Assembly: GCF_023336735.1 (NCBI RefSeq)
Contig: NZ_JAMBAQ010000007.1
Span: 40,015-104,014 of the forward strand
From: Moraxella oculi
GTDB taxonomy: Bacteria; Pseudomonadota; Gammaproteobacteria; Pseudomonadales; Moraxellaceae
Reading direction: 5' to 3'
DNA: 64,000 bases
Both the position numbers and the translations under genes were made by a program. The notes beneath the pieces were generated by a model. The model saw nothing but the letters and a program-made list of their open reading frames with translations, had not been told where the DNA came from and did not search any database. Positions 38,476-45,366 of the stretch are shown one piece after another. How positions within the stretch are numbered: position 1 is the stretch's first letter; each line of letters opens with the position of its first letter.

Positions 38476-39219
38476 GGTGGAAGTTCCTGTATTTTTAGTT
38501 AGTGATACCACCCCGTAAATAGGGTGGCAGGTCTCAACTACCGATACAAGACGGCTGGGGCTATTTCCTTTCGGTTTTGTATTTACCCCTATCAACCCGC
38601 CAAAAACTGATGATAAAGCACGGATTATCCATGATGGGGCGTGCTTATCTTGTAATGACGCATTTACGCCTGTGGTGCTGTTATTGCTAACAGTAGGCGT
38701 AAAAATAGCCAATGAATGACGGTTTGGCTTTACCGCTTGTATTTTAGTAGTAGCGGTATTATTGCCTAAACCGTGCGATTTTGCAAGGGAATTTTTGGCT
38801 AGAATGCCAGTAAGAAATGCTGTCATGATTGACGCTCCTTTTGCATTTTGAGTTAAAAGCCCTAAAAATGGGCGGTGTGGTCTCACTCTCGGTTGCAAAA
38901 GAAACCGCTTTACATATTCGCCAATAGGCTTATTTTGTAATATCAACCACACCATAAAGGGGCGAAAATTTGCCAGCATGGGCAAAGTTTGCGTATATGA
39001 TGGGCTTACGCTTATACCAATGCCAGCTTTGGCGGTGTTTGGGCGTAAAAAAAGCCAATTTAAACCGTTTGGCGTAACGGCTTTTGCATTTTGAGAGAGA
39101 GGCTCATCATATTTCACGCCTGCATTTTTGGCAAGTGAAATATTTTTAATCAATTCTTGTTTTAATGAAATTTCTTTCATGTTATAATCTCTGATGTGGT
39201 TAAAATCTGTATTTCTCAT
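38242..39219 (-). CDS. Ash-like composite ORF
   Basis: A 325-codon frame of unusual composition. The N-terminal part contains A-K-A-G-I-G-I-S-V-S-P and a following N-F-R-P-F, resembling the A-K-S-G-A-G-I start of phage P4 Ash-type proteins; the middle contains S-R-L-V-S-V-V-E-T-C-H-P. Two internal ATGs have better ribosome-binding sites than the first: 38826 (AAAGGAG) and 38475 (AGGAA). More than one product is therefore likely, and the upstream part may act mainly as a translated leader. Function unknown. Confidence 0.4.
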   Translation of the reverse strand: MRNTDFNHIRDYNMKEISLKQELIKNISLAKNAGVKYDEPLSQNAKAVTPNGLNWLFLRPNTAKAGIGISVSPSYTQTLPMLANFRPFMVWLILQNKPIGEYVKRFLLQPRVRPHRPFLGLLTQNAKGASIMTAFLTGILAKNSLAKSHGLGNNTATTKIQAVKPNRHSLAIFTPTVSNNSTTGVNASLQDKHAPSWIIRALSSVFGGLIGVNTKPKGNSPSRLVSVVETCHPIYGVVSLTKNTGTSTMNNTVIHHSLTVLADEYHRHTQLHADNPYAGHADRANAIYNAMHALNELHAIKSTQSTTQKPNRLKTALNRIVGGAR

Positions 39220-39242
39220 TTGCTTTTCTCTTAAATTCGCTC

Positions 39243-39422
39243 CTAATTCATTAGGGGCGTTTTGTTTGCTTGCAGTTGCTCCAAACCAGCTTGTAGCGTA
39301 TCCGCTCTTAAAACAGCGTGGGCGTATGCCTTGAAGTAATCAGCGTGGGCGGTGTGTTTGTCTAGCTTGTCATAAGCTCGTTTGATGAAATATCTAAGCT
39401 TGTCTTTTTCGTATTGGGTCAT
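39243..39422 (-). CDS. Small (59 aa) hypothetical protein
   Basis: The frame MTQYEKDKLRYFIKRAYDKL... to ...NKTPLMN reads as an amphipathic, basic, helical protein. AGGAA lies five bases before the ATG, and it fits in the otherwise empty gap between its neighbours. It shares the MTQ start and element context but no recognisable family. Confidence 0.6.
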   Translation of the reverse strand: MTQYEKDKLRYFIKRAYDKLDKHTAHADYFKAYAHAVLRADTLQAGLEQLQANKTPLMN

Positions 39423-39496
39423 TGCCGTTCCTATTGATTAAGATTGCAGGGGTGGCGGTTTGGTCGCACGGCTCACGCCTGCAAGTTGATTTTGGT

Positions 39497-39913
39497 TTAT
39501 CGGATTAACCCCCAAATGGCATCAAATTCATCTTGTGTTAATGCTGGTAGCAAACCACCTAGTAGTATTGACGGATTAACCACGCCTTGAATATTGCCTA
39601 AATGCCAATCTTTAATGTGCAAAACTCTTGAATATTCAGCATCTGTTAGCGAAATGCGTGTTTTACCGCTCTCTTCAGCGTGGCGAATTTTGTAGCTGAT
39701 TAGCTCGGTGGTGCGATACAGCTCATTCAAAAAGACGACAAGGCTTGATAGTAATCTTTCGCCTTTTTCTCTAAGTTCGGGATATTGCCCACGAAAGCTA
39801 TCATGATAAAACGACTGCAATTTATCATAGTTTTTATAAGTGCTGTCATGGTTGGGTAATAGCTTCAGTATTGCGTGGGCTTGCTTTAGGGTAAATTTGT
39901 TAGATTGTGTCAT
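39497..39913 (-). CDS. Hypothetical protein of the element
   Basis: A 138-residue soluble, mostly helical protein (K-F-T-L-K-Q-A-H-A-I-L-K-L-L-P through D-E-F-D-A-I-W-G-L-I-R). No family recognised. It follows the HTH gene by three bases, so the two are coupled; it may be a partner or regulator in the same operon. Confidence 0.6.
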   Translation of the reverse strand: MTQSNKFTLKQAHAILKLLPNHDSTYKNYDKLQSFYHDSFRGQYPELREKGERLLSSLVVFLNELYRTTELISYKIRHAEESGKTRISLTDAEYSRVLHIKDWHLGNIQGVVNPSILLGGLLPALTQDEFDAIWGLIR

Positions 39914-39916
39914 TTT

Positions 39917-40282
39917 TCATTTTCCTTGTGGTTTGCCGTTGTTTTGGCGTTTGGTTTTTGGTTTGGTGGTTTTTGGTTTTGCCGTTCGTGCTTGTGCGAC
40001 AACTTGATAAATGCTTGCCGTTCCGTCTAGGATTTCTTGATAACGCTGTTTGGCGGTGGTCTTATCTTTGATGAAATAGACTTTATAGCGTGAGTTTGGG
40101 CTATTTTGCCAACGCCAATCAATGACAAAACCCATCTTTTTTAGCTCTGCGATACGGGCTGACAAGCTGGCTATGTTCATCGTGTTAATGGCGTACTTGA
40201 TATGTACTTCCACGCCGTCTAGCATGGCTTGTAGTACCTGTATGGCTTGATGGCTTTTTTGATTATGGGAAATGGGTAGCAT
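39917..40282 (-). CDS. Winged-helix (HTH_39-like) DNA-binding protein
   Basis: A 121-residue protein. The first 75 residues have the winged-helix pattern H-Q-A-I-Q-V-L-Q-A-M, then N-I-A-S-L-S-A-R-I-A-E-L-K-K-M-G-F-x-I, then a basic wing (W-R-W-Q-N-S-P-N-S-R-Y). The C-terminus is a Lys/Thr-rich tail. Similar small proteins lie beside AlpA in many prophage-like elements. Probably a regulator or replication accessory factor. Confidence 0.65.
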   Translation of the reverse strand: MLPISHNQKSHQAIQVLQAMLDGVEVHIKYAINTMNIASLSARIAELKKMGFVIDWRWQNSPNSRYKVYFIKDKTTAKQRYQEILDGTASIYQVVAQARTAKPKTTKPKTKRQNNGKPQGK

Positions 40283-40308
40283 GGTTTCGCTCCTATGTTG
40301 GGTGCTGG

Positions 40309-40578
40309 TTATTGTTTGGTGCTGGTGGTCTGTGAAATGGCTGGATAGTCATCAACCGTTTCTAGGCGGTTAATCCAATCCAAAATATCGCTGTTACGCC
40401 ATGCGGTCATTGTGGGGGATAACTTAATGGGTGCTGGAAATTTACCAGCTTTTACCCATGCGTAAATCGTGGATTTGGCCAATCCTGTCATCATGCACAC
40501 GGTTTTAATTCTGCTGATGCCTTGACGCGGGAAGGTGTCGCAGGGGGTGGGTTTGGGAGATTGGGTTTTTGGGGTCAT
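40309..40578 (-). CDS. AlpA-family regulator/excisionase
   Basis: An 89-residue MerR-like HTH protein. I-S-R-I-K-T-V-C-M-M-T-G-L-A-K-S-T-I-Y followed by K-x-G-K-F-P-A-P-I-K-L-S and A-W-R-x-S-D-I-L-D-W-I is the complete AlpA signature. AlpA proteins activate integrase expression or act as excisionase (Vis) in P4-like elements. Its position in the centre of the element, with the integrase 3 kb away, suits a role in switching between integration and replication. Confidence 0.85.
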   Translation of the reverse strand: MTPKTQSPKPTPCDTFPRQGISRIKTVCMMTGLAKSTIYAWVKAGKFPAPIKLSPTMTAWRNSDILDWINRLETVDDYPAISQTTSTKQ

Positions 40579-40667
40579 AAAATACGCCTTTTTTTAGTTG
40601 TCCGATTTGGGCTGTAGCACTACTAGGCGGTGCATGGGTGTATTTTAGGGGGTGGGGTATGGGTAAC

Positions 40668-40722
40668 CGCAAAGGGTAACATAGAAAAAAAGGGTTACCC
40701 TTGAAGGGTTACCCTTTGATAA
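40668..40722 (-). terminator. Terminator-like repeat after the coiled-coil gene
   Basis: On the minus strand AAAGGGTAACCCTT is repeated twice, followed by TTTTTTT; AAAGGG and CCCTTT can pair. A further GGGTAAC copy lies just beyond. It separates the coiled-coil gene from alpA. Confidence 0.5.
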
Positions 40723-40736
40723 GTGATTGATTTTAT

Positions 40737-41708
40737 TTAATTTAAGCTATTTTTATTTTTGGTTTTGTTTTTTTGGCTTTGGGGTGTGGTTACCTTTTGC
40801 AGGCGGTTTTTTATTGCACTTTCGGTAAAATTGAACCTTAAATTTCTACACGCCTGCGTAAATTTCTCACTATGATTTGTAAAATGCTTTGGCATATTAT
40901 CAGTTCGGTAAATCTCGTGCCATATCCGAACCGCCATATCTAATTCAGGTGGATAAGTATAAATATCATCTTTATCAAAATATGGCTCACTAGCAGGCGT
41001 GCCATTCTCTGACTGACTAGCAAGCTGGCTTTCAAGCTCTGCTATACGGTTTTGTAGTTCGCTGATGGTCTCGGTTTGGGTTTGTTGTTCTAGTTGTTCG
41101 CTAAGCGTGCCATATTTTTTGATGTTGGGTTGTAGTTTGGCTTGTAGCGTCTCGTTTTCTTTTCTTAGGCGGTCATTTTGCGATATAAGGCTGGATAAAT
41201 AACGCCCATCTAACACCTGCTGTAATTGCCTTCTTAGCCGTGCGATTTCCCTGTACTCCTCCTGCATGGCAAAATTCAGCTCTAGGCATTTTGCAAGTGG
41301 TTTAAATGCCAATAAATCTTGTCGCTTGAAATAGTATTCTTTTTGCCATTCCTGATAAAAGTAGCGTTTAATGTGTTCTTGCCAACCACAAATCTCATTT
41401 AGTCCCATCAAACTTTGAACAACCAATTTTCTATCACTTTCATCTTGTTTCAGATGATTGGCAATGTCATCAATAATACTTGAAACAGCATTCAAGCCGT
41501 CCATGTTTTTGATAAAGTCTTTGCACTCGTACAATGCAAAATCTTGATTGATTTTGTAGGGGGTTACTGCTTCGCCAAATTTTACCGACTGCAAATAAAG
41601 GCAAATATCATACAAGGGGTTTTGTGTATTTTCGCCAATCAATAACAGCAAGTCGGGTAAGCTGACATAATCCTTTAAGGGGTTTAATACCACATCTAGC
41701 AATCCCAT
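40737..41708 (-). CDS. Coiled-coil hypothetical protein of the element
   Basis: A 323-residue protein. The N-terminal half is helical; residues about 150-235 form a coiled coil (L-R-R-Q-L-Q-Q-V, then R-L-R-K-E-N-E-T-L-Q-A-K-L, then Q-N-R-I-A-E-L-E-S-Q-L). A C-terminal domain starts Y-P-P-E-L-D-M-A-V-R-I-W-H-E, a segment seen in many mobile-element proteins of unknown role, and ends in a basic Lys/Asn tail. AAGG six bases before the ATG at 41708 favours this start over 41723. A DNA-associated scaffold is possible but unproven. Confidence 0.6.
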   Translation of the reverse strand: MGLLDVVLNPLKDYVSLPDLLLLIGENTQNPLYDICLYLQSVKFGEAVTPYKINQDFALYECKDFIKNMDGLNAVSSIIDDIANHLKQDESDRKLVVQSLMGLNEICGWQEHIKRYFYQEWQKEYYFKRQDLLAFKPLAKCLELNFAMQEEYREIARLRRQLQQVLDGRYLSSLISQNDRLRKENETLQAKLQPNIKKYGTLSEQLEQQTQTETISELQNRIAELESQLASQSENGTPASEPYFDKDDIYTYPPELDMAVRIWHEIYRTDNMPKHFTNHSEKFTQACRNLRFNFTESAIKNRLQKVTTPQSQKNKTKNKNSLN

Positions 41709-41815
41709 CTCATACCTTACCATACCTTAACCAAAAAAAGAGTGCAGGCGGGGCGGTCTAAGGTATGAAAAATAACCGCCGTTCGGTAGCTACTCCTAGC
41801 CTGCAAAAGGGTTTA

Positions 41816-42298
41816 TTAAAAATTCGGAATATCTTTAATCGCATAGCATAACCGCAAAGGGTGCTGGCTTAGCTCCACGAACCCAAAACGCTCATAAAAG
41901 GCTTTGGCGGTGTCGTCTTTAGCGTCCACAATCACATAAGCAAGCCCCATCATCTGTGATAGTTTTTTAGCCGTCTGCATGGCGTGTAGCAATAGGTCAG
42001 CACCCAATCTACGCCCCTTGTACGCTTTATCCACCGCCAGCCGTCCCAAAAGTACGCACCCTATGGGACTGTGCGGGCTTTGGCGTTTTAATAACTCTGT
42101 ATCGTCTGATTGCATAATCTGGCACGCTGACAAAGTATAAAACCCTGCAAGGCGTTCGCCATCAACCGCCCCATAAATTACTGTTTCATGGCGTTTTAAT
42201 AGCTGGCTCGCCTGCTGTCTGATAAAACGGTTTAAGGCTTCATTCTCACAATCAAAACCGCTTTTGTCATGTTCTTTGGCAAGTTTAGCTATCAACAT
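41816..42298 (-). CDS. GNAT acetyltransferase toxin (TacT/AtaT-like)
   Basis: About 161 residues with a GNAT fold. The acetyl-CoA loop reads LGRLAVDKAYKGRRLGADLL and the C-terminal region F-Y-E-R-F-G-F. It overlaps the DUF1778 gene, the standard layout for type II toxin-antitoxin systems in which the toxin acetylates the amino group of charged tRNAs and blocks translation. I chose the ATG at 42298 (start of MLIAKLAKEHDKSGF, the family N-terminus) over 42316. Probably stabilises the element. Confidence 0.85.
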   Translation of the reverse strand: MLIAKLAKEHDKSGFDCENEALNRFIRQQASQLLKRHETVIYGAVDGERLAGFYTLSACQIMQSDDTELLKRQSPHSPIGCVLLGRLAVDKAYKGRRLGADLLLHAMQTAKKLSQMMGLAYVIVDAKDDTAKAFYERFGFVELSQHPLRLCYAIKDIPNF

Positions 42299-42554
42299 TG
42301 ACAAAACCCCTGTCAAATAATGCTTGCATGGCAGGCGTGGGGCTGGCTGGTTCGTCTAGGCGGTCAATGGCTCTTTGCCAATCATCGCTATTTAGGGCAA
42401 TTTGGGAATTATCTTTGATGGTTTGGCTTGCCTTTTGATAAGCACAATCCAAAATAAAATAGCTCATACTTACGCCTAATTGTTGGCTTGCTTTTTCTAT
42501 GATGGCTTTGGCGTGGGCGGTGGTGCGTAAATTTATGCGTTCGGTTGCTTGCAT
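42285..42554 (-). CDS. DUF1778 antitoxin
   Basis: An 89-residue protein with an N-terminal ribbon-helix-helix (E-R-I-N-L-R-T-T-A-H-A-K-A-I-I-E-K-A-S) and a C-terminal toxin-neutralising tail (D-D-W-Q-R-A-I-D-R-L-D-E-P). Such antitoxins bind the GNAT toxin and repress the shared promoter. A 27-bp palindrome lies 34 bases upstream as a likely operator. Overlap with the toxin gene shows coupling. Confidence 0.88.
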   Translation of the reverse strand: MQATERINLRTTAHAKAIIEKASQQLGVSMSYFILDCAYQKASQTIKDNSQIALNSDDWQRAIDRLDEPASPTPAMQALFDRGFVNVDS

Positions 42555-42587
42555 CGGTTTATTTCCTTGTATGTCTGTATTATGTAC

Positions 42588-42614
42588 ATGATAACATAGA
42601 TATGTTTATATCAT
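42588..42614. promoter_or_regulatory. Palindromic operator of the toxin-antitoxin operon
   Basis: ATGATA-ACATA and TATGT-TTA-TATCAT arms are nearly symmetric around GA. The site is AT-rich, placed just upstream of the DUF1778 gene, and fits a ribbon-helix-helix binding site. Confidence 0.5.
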
Positions 42615-42679
42615 CAACATAACACGCCCTCATGTTTAAAAAACGCCAAAATTTAAAGATGACAACCAACAAATTAACC

Positions 42680-42952
42680 CCCTGCTAAGTTATTCCCATG
42701 TCTGCTAAGTTATTCGCACCCCTGCTAAGTTATTCAATCATGATGGTAAAACACCGCAAGGCCTTGTCAATAAAGGGATTGAATGTGTTTAGTGTAGTCA
42801 TGGTTATGCTGGTTTTTATGGTGTTTGGGGTAAAATTTATAATAACTTAGCAAAACTTAGCAAATGGGTGGAAAGTTTTTAACCCTTATGGCGTAAGGCT
42901 TACAGGGCTTTTTTTGAATAACTTAGCAAACTTAGCAGACTTTTAGGGTGTG
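42680..42952 (-). repeat. Right iteron-bearing inverted repeat (IR-R)
   Basis: Reverse-complement copy of 34084-34356. Three CTGCTAAGTTATTC motifs start at 42682, 42702 and 42722, again spaced exactly 20 bp, and two further iteron/half-iteron pairs lie near 42843 and 42918. The 8.3 kb between the two inverted repeats holds all element genes except the integrase and the VNTR region. Recombination between the copies would invert that segment. Confidence 0.85.
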
Positions 42953-42972
42953 TTTTTTAATTTTGTCATCAA

Positions 42973-43212
42973 ATGATGCAGATATATGAGTATCAAAAAC
43001 AAGCACGCAAGCCCCATCAGCGAACCACGACAATGCCAATTAGGGTAAAAATAGGTCAGCTTTGGGCAAGATTGGTTACACGGCTCACGCTCACGCCTGC
43101 TGGCGGTTCGGTCGGAATGGCTGGAATGGCTGGAATGGCTGGAATGGCTGGAATGGCTGGAATGGCTGGAATGGCTGGAATGGCTGGAATGGCTGGAATG
43201 GCTGGGAAATGA
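42973..43212 (+). CDS. Doubtful ORF containing the 9-bp tandem repeat
   Basis: A 79-codon frame: a basic N-terminal half followed by ten M-A-G tripeptides created by the tandem repeat. No ribosome-binding site is seen upstream of the ATG pair, and other frames through the repeat are equally open. It is on the opposite strand to the element's genes. Probably non-coding, listed because it spans the whole repeat. Confidence 0.15.
   Translation: MMQIYEYQKQARKPHQRTTTMPIRVKIGQLWARLVTRLTLTPAGGSVGMAGMAGMAGMAGMAGMAGMAGMAGMAGMAGK
43114..43203. repeat. Tandem 9-bp repeat (VNTR), ten perfect units
   Basis: Ten uninterrupted copies of GGAATGGCT. The unit is three codons long, so copy-number change would not shift any frame. 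Perfect identity across units suggests recent expansion by slippage. Confidence 0.95.
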
Positions 43213-43558
43213 AAAGTTATATCATAACATATAAAAAATTGCAGGCGTGGCAAGCCCATAAAAAACAACACCGCCAAAGCTGGCAAAAACACCGAATAAG
43301 CACGAACGGAAAAACCAAAAACCAACGGTACATAAAAAAATCAAAGACGGCAAACGGCAAAAGGATAAATATATATAAAAAATATTATTTTTATTTTTTT
43401 ATATATTTTTTTGGGTGGTTTTTTGTTTGAATTAGCTGGTACTGGCACAAATTTTTGCACTTTTTTTGTTATATTATAACATTACATATATTCTTTAAAA
43501 TAAATATTCCCTTTTGATTTGTATTTTTAATCATTTGGGCTTGCAGGCGTGGCGGTTT
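43213..43558. other. AT-rich intergenic region near the integrase
   Basis: No credible gene. It contains two GCAGGCGTG copies (43241 and 43543) and a long A/T tract (about 43370-43425) that could bend DNA or act as an unwinding element close to the right iteron block. Confidence 0.5.
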
Positions 43559-44887
43559 TTATTGCATGGCTTGGATTTCCAGCGGTTGTGTGTTTGGTGC
43601 ATGGCTGGCTTTTTCTTTATTCAAGCGTTCTAAAAATAGGGTAAGCTGGTCGGTGCTGGTGTCAGCAGTTAGGCGGTTTTGGTAGGTTTTGAAGTCGCTT
43701 TGTCGGACTTCATCAACGATATTTGCCCAGTCGTTCATCATTTGAATGCGTCTGGGTAGCATTTCAGCGTCATTGTACGCCCGTTCGGTTTTATCTCTGC
43801 TGATATGGGCTAGTTGCAACTCAATGGCTTTGGGGTTGTACTGCATTTCATAAAGGCTGGTACTTGCCAATCCACGAAAGCCGTGTCCAGTCATTTTGCC
43901 TTGATAGCCCATGCGTTTTAATGCGGTTGTAAAGGCGTTTTCACTCATTGCGCCTGTCTTGCTTCGGTTGCTATACAGCACATAATCACTATCAAAGCCA
44001 AAAGATTTAATTTTCTGTAGTATCTCTATCACTTGCGGGGCAAGTGGGACGATGTGGGGTAAGCCGTTTTTCATGCGGTGGGCTGGTATTCGCCAAACTT
44101 TGGCATTTAGGTCGATTTCTTGCCATGTCATGCCTAGCAGTTCGCCAGTTCGTACAAAAGTATAAGCCAGCAGATAAAAGCCGTAACGGGTCATGGGTTC
44201 AATGTTGGCGGTGTCGATGTCTAGCATGAGTTTGGGTAATTCTTGTATTTTAATTCGTGCGTATTTGATTTCTTTGTGTGTGATGGTGCGTCTGATGTTT
44301 CTTGGAATGGGGTTATATAGGTTTGGCGTTAATTGTTTGAGTACAACAAAGCTATAAATGCTGTTGAGTTGTCCGATGATACGCCTTGCGGTATATGTAG
44401 CCCCTTGATTGGTTAGGTTTTCTGTCAGTGTTAAAATGTCGGTCAGATTAACAGCGTGAATGTCCTTTGTGCCAAACGCTCTTTTGATATGATTGTTATA
44501 AATGCTTAAATCTCGTTCATAGGTTTTGATACTAACATTATTTTTTTGATGATGTAGCCATTTTTGCGCGAAAAAATCAAAAGAAGTCTGATTATCCTTT
44601 TTGGCTTTTTCAGCTTTGATGATGTCTTTTGGGTTTTTGCCTTGTTCTAGTAATTCTCTGATTTTTAGATTTTCACTTCGTGCATGGCTTAGGCTCATGG
44701 CTGGATATTTGCCCAAAGTGATTTCATGTTGCTTGCCCATGTAGCGATAAACCGCCATAAATACTTTATTCCCTGTATTTCTCACATACAGCCAAAGCCC
44801 ACCAGCGTCAGCATATTTATCTGGTCGGTTCGGTTTGCATTTTTCGGACGGTTTTAGTTTTTTAATGGCGGTATCTGTAAGGCTCAT
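43559..44887 (-). CDS. int: P4-type tyrosine integrase
   Basis: A 442-residue tyrosine recombinase. The N-terminal DUF4102 domain (L-T-D-T-A-I-K-K-L-K-P, then Y-A-D-A-G-G-L-W-L-Y-V) is typical of integrases that target tRNA genes. The SAM-like core-binding domain follows (about 100-190). The catalytic domain shows R-T-G-E-L-L-G-M-T-W, H-G-F-R-G-L-A-S-T and the nucleophilic Tyr in E-R-A-Y-N-D-A-E. It lies 66 bases from the right attachment repeat and reads away from the tRNA. One TATACCAG motif overlaps its translation start, so it may be autoregulated. Confidence 0.93.
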   Translation of the reverse strand: MSLTDTAIKKLKPSEKCKPNRPDKYADAGGLWLYVRNTGNKVFMAVYRYMGKQHEITLGKYPAMSLSHARSENLKIRELLEQGKNPKDIIKAEKAKKDNQTSFDFFAQKWLHHQKNNVSIKTYERDLSIYNNHIKRAFGTKDIHAVNLTDILTLTENLTNQGATYTARRIIGQLNSIYSFVVLKQLTPNLYNPIPRNIRRTITHKEIKYARIKIQELPKLMLDIDTANIEPMTRYGFYLLAYTFVRTGELLGMTWQEIDLNAKVWRIPAHRMKNGLPHIVPLAPQVIEILQKIKSFGFDSDYVLYSNRSKTGAMSENAFTTALKRMGYQGKMTGHGFRGLASTSLYEMQYNPKAIELQLAHISRDKTERAYNDAEMLPRRIQMMNDWANIVDEVRQSDFKTYQNRLTADTSTDQLTLFLERLNKEKASHAPNTQPLEIQAMQ

Positions 44888-44888
44888 A

Positions 44889-44933
44889 CTGGTATATTTC
44901 CTGTATTAAATTTTATACCAGTAAATATACCAG
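44889..44933. promoter_or_regulatory. Candidate integrase arm-type sites, right end
   Basis: Two direct TATACCAG copies (44914-44921, 44926-44933; 12-bp spacing) plus one inverted copy (44889-44896) immediately before the int start codon. The same spaced pair is found beside the left repeat. Confidence 0.5.
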
Positions 44934-44953
44934 TTTTTTTCGTGGATTTAAAC

Positions 44954-45063
44954 GGTTTTATACGGACGACATAGGACAACAAAACCAATAAAACCCTTTA
45001 AAATAAAAGGGTTCAAATACTGATTTGAACCCTATAGGAATGTTATGTGGCGCACCTAGCGGG
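44954..45063. repeat. Right attachment repeat (110 bp)
   Basis: Identical to 33442-33551. It contains the last 16 bases of tRNA-Arg and its terminator hairpin (45009-45032), so the integrated element leaves the tRNA gene and its terminator intact. Confidence 0.9.
45009..45032 (-). terminator. tRNA-Arg terminator
   Basis: Perfect 10-bp stem GGGTTCAAAT / ATTTGAACCC with a four-base loop, followed on the minus strand by TTTTATTTT. Lies 15 bases past the tRNA 3' end and inside the attachment repeat. Confidence 0.8.
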
Positions 45064-45124
45064 AATCGAACCCACGACCTTCAGCTTCGGAGGCTGACAC
45101 TCTATCCAACTGAGCTATAGGTGC
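45048..45124 (-). tRNA. tRNA-Arg (anticodon CCG)
   Basis: 77 bases folding into a standard cloverleaf: acceptor GCACCTA / TAGGTGC, discriminator G, encoded CCA, T-arm GTGGGTTCGATTCCCGC and anticodon loop CTCCGAA giving CCG. It decodes CGG. This is the integration target of the neighbouring element. Confidence 0.95.
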
Positions 45125-45366
45125 AAAATTGATGAATAGCGTGAATTTTACCAATTTTTGTGCCAAAATACCAGCCATGAACCCAAAAAGTCATTAAATT
45201 TTAAAAATATTACTAAAATTTTACCAATTTATGGAGATATTGCATAAAAAACATGGCTTTTCACCCCTTTTTTCCTTTATAATAGTAAGGAGAAATTTTA
45301 TTCGTTTGGGCATGGTTGTATGAATTGCCCAATTACCCCAGAGTTCATGCTCAAGGCTAAGACGAG

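Larger units (their letters stand above)
33442..45063. mobile_element. Integrated genetic element at tRNA-Arg(CCG), P4-like satellite/ICE-like island
   Basis: Bounded by two identical 110-bp direct repeats. The right one overlaps the last 16 bases of tRNA-Arg, and an integrase gene sits beside it, so one repeat plus the intervening DNA (about 11.5 kb) is the expected excision unit. Contents: integrase, toxin-antitoxin pair, AlpA, split CHC2 primase-like and TOPRIM/DUF3987 genes, Ash-like ORFs and unknown small genes. No virion structural, packaging, relaxase or conjugation genes are recognisable, so it would need a helper or be purely integrative. The P4-like comparison rests on gene content, not on demonstrated homology. 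Confidence 0.85.

Noticed and set aside
43114..43203. CRISPR-like tandem repeats
   Set aside because: The 9-bp units are contiguous with no spacers; this is a minisatellite, and no cas genes are nearby.
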